Shown: piece after piece, positions 16,100 through 23,398 of the stretch
How the letters are laid out: every line of letters begins with the position of its first letter
Position numbering within the stretch: position 1 is the stretch's first letter
Assembly (NCBI GenBank): GCA_900544195.1
Contig: UQUJ01000025.1
Coordinates: forward strand, 1-36,460
Direction of reading: 5' to 3'
DNA from: an uncultured Alistipes sp.
Lineage (GTDB): Bacteria > Bacteroidota > Bacteroidia > Bacteroidales > UBA932
DNA length: 36,460 nt
The notes under the pieces: generated by a model
What the model was told of the DNA's origin: nothing
The model's database searches: none
The model's input: the letters and a program-made list of their open reading frames with translations, nothing else
Program-made: the position numbers and the translations under genes

Positions 16100-18255
16100 T
16101 GAAACTTCGTCTCATGCTGGCCATGGTTCTGATGGCTGCCTGTACCGACTCCGTTTTTGCCTCCGTTTCGACTGAGGCCGCGACTGCATTGGCCCGGAGA
16201 ATCTTGGGAGAACAATGTGACCGGATCAGGTTTCAGGATGTAAGCCGCAACAAGGCTGATGCTGAATTTTTCACCGTGGAGGATTCCGGCGGCGGAATTC
16301 TTGTCAGCGGAACTGGCGCACCGGCGATGGCTATGGGACTGAACTGGTACCTAAGGTATCGCTGCAAGGTTGATGTCTCATGGTACAGTCACGATCCTGT
16401 CCGTTTGCCGTCATCATTGCCGGTGGTCGGAGAACCGTTCACGTCAGAGGCGAGGGTGGCCAACCGTTTCTTCCTTAATTATTGTACTTTCGGTTACACT
16501 CTTCCGTGGTGGGGCTGGAAGGAATGGGAACGCTTCATTGATTGGATGGCATTGAACGGGATAAACCTCCCGCTTGCGATCACGGGACAGGAAAGCGTCT
16601 GGTACAAGGTCTGGTCGGAACTTGGTCTGACCGATGATGAGATCAGAGGCTATTTCACAGGCCCTGCACATCTTCCGTGGCATCGGATGCAGAACATTGA
16701 CAGATGGCAGGGGCCGCTTCCGGTGTCTTGGCTTGATGGACAGGAGGAACTGCAGAGGAAGATTGTACGCCGGGAACGGGAGCTTGGCATGAGAACAGTC
16801 TTGCCGGCCTTCGCGGGACATGTGCCGCAAGCCGTCAAGCGCGTTTTCCCTGAGGCTGACATCCGTTCTCTGGGAGAATGGGCGGGATTCAAGGAACCAT
16901 ACACCTGTTGGTTCCTTGATCCTATGGATCCATTATATTCAAGAATCCAGAAAAGGTTTCTGGAGATTCAGGAAGAGATGTATGGCACTGACCACATCTA
17001 TGGAATCGATCTGTTCAACGAGGTGACTCCGCCGTCCTGGGAACCGGATTACCTTGCCAGGGTCGGCCGGCAGGTCTGCGAGTCATTGGTGAGTGCTGAC
17101 AAGGATGCCGTGTGGCTCCAGATGACTTGGCTTTTCTACTACCAAAGGAAAGACTGGACGGGAGAGAGGATAAAGTCCTACATCACATCGTATCCTGCCG
17201 AACGATCGATGTTGCTGGACTACTACTGTGACTATCAGGAGGTTTGGAAGATGACAGACAGCTTTTACGGCGTTCCTTTCATCTGGTGCTACCTCGGGAA
17301 TTTTGGAGGAAACTCTATGCTCAAAGGCAACTTCGCCGACACGCATGAGAAGATAGAGAATGTCCTGACTGAGGCAGGCCCGGGAATATGTGGACTGGGT
17401 GGCACCCTTGAGGGATTCGACTGCAATCCATACATGTTTGACTATGTCTTTGAGAAAGCATGGAGCTATGGCAGGGAACTGACTCCGGAAAAATATGCCT
17501 CGGCTCTCGCGGAACGCAGGGCGGACGGAAGCGTGGCAGCTGCGGAGGCGTGGAATATGCTCGCGCGGAAGATCTATAATGGCAAGGGTCACCGTTCCCC
17601 GATGACCCTCCGTCCTGATCTTGGCCGGTGCCGCCATACATCGGAAGAAAGGTGCGGCTTCCCGAACGCGGATCTTAAAAAAGCGCTGGAACTCCTTTTC
17701 GACAGTTCCGCCAAGCGTTTTGATCTTGTGAACATGACAAGACAGTATCTTGCCAATGTCTTTCAGGACGAGGTCCTGGAATACTCCAAAGCCTTTGATG
17801 ACGAAGATCCTGTGCGGATGAAAGCTCTCCGCGGGAGAATCAACGGGATCTTCAAGGACATGGATGCTCTGCTTGCCTGCGAGCCTTCTTTCCTGTTGGG
17901 CGGATGGATCTCGGACGCGAGAAGTTGGGGCGCCGACAAGAGGGAGAATAACTATTTTGAAAGCAACGCGCGCTGCCTTGTCACCACTTGGGGCGACCGT
18001 GGCAGCAGTCTTGGAGACTATGCAAGCCGTGAGTGGTCGGGACTCATGTCATCTTTCTACTTGGCCAGATGGAATATGTTCTTTGATTACTGTGAGGACT
18101 CCGTCAGGAAAGGAAAGGACTTTGACCAGGAAGGATTCTCGGAGAAAGTCAGCGGATTCGAGAAAGACTGGTGGACTCACCGCAAAGGCCACTTCCGCAA
18201 GACTGCTGATCCAAACTACCGAAAGCGGGTCGCGGACATTCTTCGGAAGTATTAG
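16099..18255 (+). CDS. GH89 alpha-N-acetylglucosaminidase (NAGLU-like), exported
   Basis: The product has 718 aa from the ATG at 16099, which overlaps the preceding stop and gives a signal peptide (MKLRLMLAMVLMAACTDSVFA); Cys15 might allow lipid anchoring. It covers all three NAGLU parts without extra binding modules. Family signatures include NYCTFGYTLPWWGWKEWERF, DWMALNGINLPLA and PAFAGHVP. The acid/base is Glu308 in DLFNEV and the nucleophile Glu438 in GGTLEGF; the spacing of 130 equals that between human Glu316 and Glu446. GH89 enzymes release terminal alpha-linked GlcNAc with retention, for example from heparan sulfate ends or alpha-1,4-GlcNAc-capped gastric mucin. It is the last gene of the plus-strand PUL. 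Confidence 0.95.
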   Translation: MKLRLMLAMVLMAACTDSVFASVSTEAATALARRILGEQCDRIRFQDVSRNKADAEFFTVEDSGGGILVSGTGAPAMAMGLNWYLRYRCKVDVSWYSHDPVRLPSSLPVVGEPFTSEARVANRFFLNYCTFGYTLPWWGWKEWERFIDWMALNGINLPLAITGQESVWYKVWSELGLTDDEIRGYFTGPAHLPWHRMQNIDRWQGPLPVSWLDGQEELQRKIVRRERELGMRTVLPAFAGHVPQAVKRVFPEADIRSLGEWAGFKEPYTCWFLDPMDPLYSRIQKRFLEIQEEMYGTDHIYGIDLFNEVTPPSWEPDYLARVGRQVCESLVSADKDAVWLQMTWLFYYQRKDWTGERIKSYITSYPAERSMLLDYYCDYQEVWKMTDSFYGVPFIWCYLGNFGGNSMLKGNFADTHEKIENVLTEAGPGICGLGGTLEGFDCNPYMFDYVFEKAWSYGRELTPEKYASALAERRADGSVAAAEAWNMLARKIYNGKGHRSPMTLRPDLGRCRHTSEERCGFPNADLKKALELLFDSSAKRFDLVNMTRQYLANVFQDEVLEYSKAFDDEDPVRMKALRGRINGIFKDMDALLACEPSFLLGGWISDARSWGADKRENNYFESNARCLVTTWGDRGSSLGDYASREWSGLMSSFYLARWNMFFDYCEDSVRKGKDFDQEGFSEKVSGFEKDWWTHRKGHFRKTADPNYRKRVADILRKY

Positions 18256-18265
18256 GAATATCCTG

Positions 18266-18832
18266 TCATGAACATCCGATAAGGAGCGAAAGGACAAACC
18301 AGCTGAACGCAGGCGAGTTTTGTTCTTTCGCTTCTTCTGTGAAGGATGCCAAGGCTCTTCTGATGTGCTTCTCGACAGCGGTCTGGGATATTCCTAACAT
18401 TTCGGCGATCTCTCGGTTTTTCATTCCCTTGAAGCGGCTCATCACGAACACTTCACGGCACCTGTCAGGCAAAAGGGACAAGACCTTTTCGACCTGATTC
18501 TCAACTTCCTTCCGTATTAGAGGGGAATCGGGGGCATCGTAATAGAAGTCAAGACCGAAGAGTTTCTCCGTTTTCTGGATGCTGTCCAGAAATGATAGAT
18601 CCACGTAGTTCAGCAGTCGCTCTCTTTTGAGGTAGTTTATGCAGCGGTTCCTTGTCATCGCGAACAACAGACGGGCGGAGGATTTCTCATCCTGTCCGGA
18701 ATACTTCTTCCAGAATGTGAAGAATGTGTCCTGCACCATGTCCAGCGCTATGGAATGATCCTTGACAATGCTATCGGCATAGGTGACAAGCCTCGGTTGA
18801 TAGTTCACGAATAATGACTCAAAAGTATTCAC
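18266..18832 (-). CDS. ECF-type RNA polymerase sigma factor
   Basis: The product has 188 aa. The start is GTG (18832-18830); an in-frame TGA two codons upstream excludes a longer form. Region 2 is at about 5-75 (ALDMVQDTFFTFWKKY, RNRCINYLKRE), and region 4 at about 118-165 (LPDRCREVFVMSRFKGMKNR, then IAEMLGISQTAVEKHIRRAL). The hydrophobic C-terminal end (WFVLSLLIGCS) is typical of Bacteroidetes sigmas paired with FecR. It converges on the GH89 gene with a 10-base gap. It is the obvious partner for the FecR at 5232-6200, although the two genes lie at opposite ends of the locus. Confidence 0.93.
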   Translation of the reverse strand: MNTFESLFVNYQPRLVTYADSIVKDHSIALDMVQDTFFTFWKKYSGQDEKSSARLLFAMTRNRCINYLKRERLLNYVDLSFLDSIQKTEKLFGLDFYYDAPDSPLIRKEVENQVEKVLSLLPDRCREVFVMSRFKGMKNREIAEMLGISQTAVEKHIRRALASFTEEAKEQNSPAFSWFVLSLLIGCS

Positions 18833-19429
18833 TCCTCACATTTATTTACCCATACAAATCTAATGAAATTTCTTCAAATATCTCCTTTAAGTAACATGAA
18901 AAAAATAAGTTGCCTCAGATTAAGGAATCTTTTCGTTCTAGATGTCTTTTCTCATCAGTCATGTGCCCGCCGGCACACGCCTTCTTCCAAATGACATCTA
19001 TCCTCGAAAACACAGCCAATTCTTTACCAACTTATTATTTGACTCTTATTAGGAAGCGGTTTCTTTCTTATGGGACGGGCGTATAAATCGCAGATTTTTA
19101 TGTAACTTTGCGAAGTCAAGGTCGGAGATGCGGGAGTCTGCAGGCTGAAAAAGGCTTGAGACAGAGAGATTAATGAACTCAAGTTTCGCATCTGCGAAAC
19201 ATCTATCTTCTTCACTGCTTGCAGTGAAAGCAAGTCCCTCCCCCGAGGGGAGGGATTTAGGGAGGGGGTAACGTTAAAGGCCCTAAGGGGTGCGCGAAGC
19301 GCATCCCCTCCCCCGAGGGGAGGGATTTAGGGAGGGGGTAACGTGAAATGATGTGGGTGAGCAATCTCCTCCGAACGTGAGATAATGTGTTTGATAAAAG
19401 GCTATTGCCTACTTGCGAAAGTTGAGTTA
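18833..19429. other. Non-coding region with many inverted repeats
   Basis: No gene is supported here. Contents, in order: a -7-like TAGATTTG on the minus strand at 18855-18862 (candidate sigma promoter, no clear -33); a nested inverted repeat with outer arms AGATGTC/GACATCT (18940-18946, 18993-18999) and inner arms TGTGCC/GGCACA (18962-18967, 18972-18977); an orphan plus-strand -7 element TAACTTTG at 19103-19110 without a following gene; short palindromes GTTTCGCA-TC-TGCGAAAC and CACTGC-TT-GCAGTG near 19184-19225; and the 39-bp direct repeats listed separately. The region looks like decayed mobile or duplicated DNA. Confidence 0.7.
19236..19344. repeat. Two perfect 39-bp direct repeats, 70-bp period, each with a GC hairpin
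   Basis: Positions 19236-19274 and 19306-19344 are identical. Each begins with CCCTCCCC-CGA-GGGGAGGG (8-bp stem, 3-base loop) and continues through a GATTTAGGGAGGGGGTAACG stretch. The 31 bases between them contain another hairpin, GGGGTGCGC-GAA-GCGCATCCCC. Elements of this look (CCCTCCCC... TAAATCCCTCCC on the other strand) recur between genes in many Bacteroidetes, by my recollection, and resemble REP-type palindromic units. No transposase is visible nearby. Confidence 0.9.
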
Positions 19430-19513
19430 ATGAATATTGCTGGAGACCTTCAGGCCCGTCTCTCCTCCTCACCGCAGAAGAACTTCTTTCTCAGAGCTTT
19501 GGACAAGAAATAA
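19430..19513 (+). pseudogene. 28-codon remnant of a second copy of the TPR/HTH regulator gene
   Basis: The frame reads MNIAGDLQARLS then SSPQKNFFLRALDKK and stop. The first twelve residues match residues 370-381 of the intact gene (MNIAEDLQARLS, DNA at 4567-4602) and the last part matches its extreme C-terminus (SPQKEFFLSALEKK, ending 5025), including a nearby TAATAAT after the stop. About 120 codons between are missing. At DNA level the first 36 bases differ at only three positions. It is therefore an internally deleted, 5'-truncated relic of a paralogue, not a gene. Confidence 0.85.
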
Positions 19514-19609
19514 TAATCCTCTGTGCGCAGATTCATGCTGTTTGCGTACGGCAGCATCAAAAAACACCCTCCCGTGTGCGGGAAGCATGATTTTACGCAC
19601 GGTAACCTT

Positions 19610-20815
19610 ATGAATATGAAAGTTTTGAAAACAGTAGCGGTGATTGCCGCGATCGTTGTGTCGGCGGGCTGCTCCAGGCAGGCAGTAGGTGTGGATGAGT
19701 ATCTTATCAAAGGAGAGGTCAGGAATATTCCCGACAGCACGGTCATTAGTCTTATGAGGAGCGATGGCCGGTTGGCGGTCCGCGTGGCCCAGGACACGGT
19801 CATCGGCGGTCGTTTCGAATTCCGGGACACGATCTCAGGCGGAGCGGTTCAGTTCGGGCTGTGCTCGTTCGGCAAGGGCTTCCCTAATAATATACTCCCG
19901 GTCTGGGTGAAACCGGGCGTGAAGGTCACGGTCACGGGTGATGACAACCTGCTGCTGACATGGAGGGTAAAGAGTCGTCTTCCGGAGCAGAAGACCGAGA
20001 ATGATTTTCTGGCAGTCCAGTTTCCGGAAAAGAGGGAGTCTCAGGTCTATGCCGTTGAAGAGGCTGACATGTTGAGGGAACTCAGGAGCCTCAGCGGTGA
20101 GGAAAGACGGGCCGCGTGGAGGAAAGTGGATTCGCTCAGAAGGCTTTGCAAGCCGCTGGACAGCATCGCCAACCATAAGGTTCTTGAATATATGAGGACG
20201 GCTCCTGTCACGACGAAATGGCTTGACGAGCTGGCTTTGCATGCCATGATGCTAAATGGCGGCTACGGCAAGGCGGATTCGGCCCTGGTTTACGAGCTTT
20301 ATTCCAGACTTACTCCGGATGATCTGAAGACAAGGCAGGGAGAGGTGATCTCCGCGACCTTGAGTCCGAGGAAGGTTGTCGGGGTAGGTGACGATCTCGT
20401 GGACGGCGACCTTTATGACACGGACGGCAATGTGCATCATCTGTCCGAGTTCTCCGGCAAGTACATCCTTCTGGATTTCTGGAGTGTGGGCTGCGGGCCG
20501 TGTATGGAATCCATTCCGGAGGGCAATGAGCTCGCAAGGGAGTTCGCTGACAGGCTGGCGTTTGTCCGACTGAGTGTGGATGGCGAGAAAACCTGGAAAA
20601 AAGTCTTGAAGATAGTCTTGAAGGAGGAAAAGTCGGATTGTGTCGAGTGGAATGAATTCAAGCCTATGGGCGCGGGCCTTTCCGCCTCCTATCAGGCAAA
20701 CGGCATCCCGCATTTCGTCCTGATCTCCCCGGAAGCCAAGGTCATCGACATCTGGACCGGCTACGGCAAAGGTTCCCTCCGCTCCAAAGTCAACCAGCAT
20801 CTTGGAGCCAAATAA
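19610..20815 (+). CDS. Lipid-anchored thioredoxin-fold thiol-disulfide oxidoreductase (DUF4369 + TlpA-like)
   Basis: The product has 401 aa from the ATG at 19610; an earlier in-frame ATG at 19523 would put 29 polar residues ahead of the signal peptide. The signal is a lipoprotein signal (AAIVVSAGC). Residues about 25-120 match the N-terminal DUF4369 domain common in Bacteroidetes (YLIKGEVRNIPDSTVISLMR). The C-terminal thioredoxin domain has LLDFWSVGCGPC with Cys295 and Cys298 as the redox pair, and a cis-Pro region NGIPHFVLIS. It would reduce or exchange disulfides in the periplasm. Its upstream DNA is the repeat-rich region, and no consensus promoter is evident just before it. Confidence 0.9.
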   Translation: MNMKVLKTVAVIAAIVVSAGCSRQAVGVDEYLIKGEVRNIPDSTVISLMRSDGRLAVRVAQDTVIGGRFEFRDTISGGAVQFGLCSFGKGFPNNILPVWVKPGVKVTVTGDDNLLLTWRVKSRLPEQKTENDFLAVQFPEKRESQVYAVEEADMLRELRSLSGEERRAAWRKVDSLRRLCKPLDSIANHKVLEYMRTAPVTTKWLDELALHAMMLNGGYGKADSALVYELYSRLTPDDLKTRQGEVISATLSPRKVVGVGDDLVDGDLYDTDGNVHHLSEFSGKYILLDFWSVGCGPCMESIPEGNELAREFADRLAFVRLSVDGEKTWKKVLKIVLKEEKSDCVEWNEFKPMGAGLSASYQANGIPHFVLISPEAKVIDIWTGYGKGSLRSKVNQHLGAK

Positions 20816-20847
20816 GAGGCAGACTTCCCCTTTTAATAAATGTTGTG

Positions 20848-20914
20848 GCGTTTAACTGATTGATTATCATTGTATAAATGAATATGCTCCTGCCTTAAAC
20901 GGGTAGGAGCATAT
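20848..20914. terminator. Bidirectional terminator between convergent genes
   Basis: ATATGCTCCTGCC (20882-20894) pairs with GGGTAGGAGCATAT (20901-20914) around a 6-base loop, with A/T-rich sequence on both sides. It lies between the thioredoxin gene (plus) and the peptidase gene (minus) and can serve both. The leading 34 bases (TTTAACTGATTGATTATCAT, then TGTATAAATGA) resemble those before the hairpin at 5083-5109. Confidence 0.8.
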
Positions 20915-20972
20915 CTATTTAATAGCTTGATTGTTAATTATTTGTCTGTCACGATTCAGGCAGCATATGGCG

Positions 20973-23372
20973 TCAGTCGTTGTTCATCTGCGTGATGTCT
21001 GGCTTCCAGCGCTCGGAGTCACCGATCAGCCACTCGGCGTAGTAGTCGGCCATGCGCCAGAAGAAATATTCATTCATGTCGCCGAAGCCGTGGCGCTGGC
21101 CCGGGAGGATGAGCATGTCGAAACGCTTGTTGGCGCGGATCAGGGCGTTGACCACGCGGATGGTGTTGGCCGGGTGGACGTTGTTGTCGATGTCGCCGTG
21201 CACCAGCATCAGGTGGCCTTTCAGGTTGGAGGCGATTTCCGGATTGGTCTGGATGCTGTAGACGAAGGTCGTGTCGCCCTTGTCGATCTTCTCCAGGACA
21301 CCGTGATGCTGCTCGCTCCACCAGCGGTTGTAGATGCTGTTGTCGTGGTTGCCGGCGCAGGAGACAGCCGCCTTGAAGAAATCAGGATATTTCAGAATGG
21401 CCGCCGTGCTCATGAATCCGCCGCCAGAATGGCCGTGGATGCCTACCCTGTCAAGATCGATGAACGGATGTCTCGCACCGAGCTGCTGGATGGCATATTT
21501 CTGATCCTCAAGACCATAGTCGCGCAGGTTGCCGTAGCCGTAGTTATGGTACCACTTCGAGCGGTTCGGGTGTCCGCCGCGGTTGCCGACCGTGATCACG
21601 ATCATTCCGATCTGGGCGAGCCTGTCGGTGCGGGTGAAGCCCTTGCTCCAGGAGATGTTGTTCGCCTCCACCTGAGGACCCGGATAAACATAGTCGCAGA
21701 TCGGATAGACCTTCGTGGAGTCAAAGTCGTAAGGCTTGTACATCGCTCCGTAGAGGTCGGTGACGCCGTCGGCGGCCTTTACCTTGAATCTTTCCGGGAA
21801 CTTGTAGCCGGCCTCGAACAGCAGGCTGAGGTCGGCGGTCTCCAGATCGGCGATCCGCTTGCCCGTCGCCGAGAACAGGGCCACGGCAGGTGTCCAGTCC
21901 ACTCTCGAATAGTTGGCCACAAAGAACTTGGCGTCGTCGCTCGCCGTCGAGAGAACGTCCATGTCGCTCATGTCCAGCTGCTGGAGAGCGCCGCCCGTGA
22001 GCGGAACCCTGAACGTGTGCATCTGGTAAGGATTCTCATCCTTGTTGACTCCGCATGCGCTCAGCAGGATGTAGCCCTCCTTCTCGTTCACCCCGAGGAT
22101 GTCCTCTACATGGAACGCCCCTTCGGTCAGATTCCTGACCAGCGTGCCGTCGCTGTTGTAGAGGTAGATGTTCGCCCATCCGTTGCGCTCGGACCAGTGG
22201 AGGATCTGCTTTCCGCCACCGATCAGGAACGGAGCGCGGTACTCCACGTAAGTTCTTTCCCTTTCGGAGATGATGGTCTTGGTGGAGTCGGAGTCAACGT
22301 CCACCCGGCAGAGATCAAGCCTCTTGAGGTCACGGCTCTGGCGCACCATGTAGAACCCGGTGTTGTCGCCAAGCCACTCGTTCTTCCAGTAGTCCAGATA
22401 GTTGTCCTTGGCGGTTCTCCTCGCGCTCTGCAGCGATACTTCCTGATCCTTGAACGCCTGGCTCTTGACCTGCCTTGCGGAAGCTCCGGTGCGTCCATCA
22501 TTCATTGTGAATATGTAGAGATAGCCTTTCGGCCCCGGCTCTCCCGGCATCTGGTACTTGTAGGACTCCAGTTTAGGGCGCTTGTCACTTACAGAATTGA
22601 TGACCCACAGATCATCGAGTTTCCTTGTGTCCCACTTCATCGTGGCGAAACGTTTCGAGTCCGGAGACCAGACAAGCTCGCCCGGATAGTGCCTCTTGGT
22701 GGAGTCGGCCTCGGTGTCGCCGGAGTAGTTGCCGTAGCCGTAGCCGAACTGGCGGATGCCGTCCGTGGTCAGACGATGCTCCACGATGGTACTGTCCTTC
22801 TCGTCCTTGGCCGCCTTTCGAAGGCTTGTGGAGTCCATCACCCAAAGGTTGGAACCCTTGGCGAAGACTCCGAACTCACCGTTAGGGGCGACGGAGGCCC
22901 AGCGAGGGTACTTGTCCTTCTCCCTGGCCACGGTGTCAAGCCTGGCGGTGGCGATCTCGTAGCGGAAACAGGTCGTGTCCCTGTCGTTCTTGAGGCCGGA
23001 GATGATGCTGAAAGTGAACTCTTTGTCATCCTTCAACCTCAAATCCCTGATAGGAAGATGCTTGGCCTCGAACGGGTAGCGGACGAACTCGGTCACCTGC
23101 ATCGCGAGCCTGTCCATGTCGAACACCTCGGTCCTGGTGCCCTTGACAGGATCCACAATGTAGTAGCGGGTTCCCTGCGGAGTCCTCCAACTGTACCAGA
23201 ACTTGTCGCTGTCCCTAAACCAGTTAGGGGTGATCTGCGTGGAGAACACCATCTGATTTACCCTCTTGGCCGAGAATCTCTCGGCGAGGGCGTAGTTGGC
23301 TTTCTGCGTCTGCGCGAAACCCGGCGCGCAAAGGAGCAGCGCCGCGCAGGCAAGTACGAAATTTTTCCTCAT
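20973..23372 (-). CDS. S9B-type dipeptidyl peptidase (DPP-IV family)
   Basis: The product has 799 aa from 23372 (MRKNFVLACAALLLCAPGFAQ, a signal peptide); the in-frame ATG at 23402 would add ten unneeded residues. The N-terminal half is the DPP-IV beta-propeller (YYIVDPVKGTRTEVF, GDTEADSTKRHYPGELVWSPDSKRFA). The C-terminal alpha/beta hydrolase has the catalytic Ser649 in GHSGGG, Asp about 729 in HGDIDNNVH and His761 in GQRHGFG. These periplasmic enzymes remove N-terminal dipeptides, classically after Pro or Ala. It follows the GH2 gene by 26 bases and is probably in the same transcript. Confidence 0.93.
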   Translation of the reverse strand: MRKNFVLACAALLLCAPGFAQTQKANYALAERFSAKRVNQMVFSTQITPNWFRDSDKFWYSWRTPQGTRYYIVDPVKGTRTEVFDMDRLAMQVTEFVRYPFEAKHLPIRDLRLKDDKEFTFSIISGLKNDRDTTCFRYEIATARLDTVAREKDKYPRWASVAPNGEFGVFAKGSNLWVMDSTSLRKAAKDEKDSTIVEHRLTTDGIRQFGYGYGNYSGDTEADSTKRHYPGELVWSPDSKRFATMKWDTRKLDDLWVINSVSDKRPKLESYKYQMPGEPGPKGYLYIFTMNDGRTGASARQVKSQAFKDQEVSLQSARRTAKDNYLDYWKNEWLGDNTGFYMVRQSRDLKRLDLCRVDVDSDSTKTIISERERTYVEYRAPFLIGGGKQILHWSERNGWANIYLYNSDGTLVRNLTEGAFHVEDILGVNEKEGYILLSACGVNKDENPYQMHTFRVPLTGGALQQLDMSDMDVLSTASDDAKFFVANYSRVDWTPAVALFSATGKRIADLETADLSLLFEAGYKFPERFKVKAADGVTDLYGAMYKPYDFDSTKVYPICDYVYPGPQVEANNISWSKGFTRTDRLAQIGMIVITVGNRGGHPNRSKWYHNYGYGNLRDYGLEDQKYAIQQLGARHPFIDLDRVGIHGHSGGGFMSTAAILKYPDFFKAAVSCAGNHDNSIYNRWWSEQHHGVLEKIDKGDTTFVYSIQTNPEIASNLKGHLMLVHGDIDNNVHPANTIRVVNALIRANKRFDMLILPGQRHGFGDMNEYFFWRMADYYAEWLIGDSERWKPDITQMNND

Positions 23373-23398
23373 AAATATTAATGAATATGTTTGATCAG

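Noticed and set aside
19024..19233. Possible small minus-strand gene of 69 codons in the repeat region
   Set aside because: It runs across palindromes, has no start signal or recognisable product, and is better explained as chance.
19236..19344. CRISPR array
   Set aside because: There are only two repeat copies, the repeat is 39 bp with a GC hairpin and a spacer that is itself a palindrome, and no cas genes are near; a REP-like element fits better.
20931..23381. An 816-codon open frame on the plus strand opposite the DPP-IV-type peptidase
   Set aside because: It is antisense to a gene with full catalytic motifs, has an Arg/Val/His-rich composition with no recognisable domain, and arises from the GC-rich codon use of the real gene.
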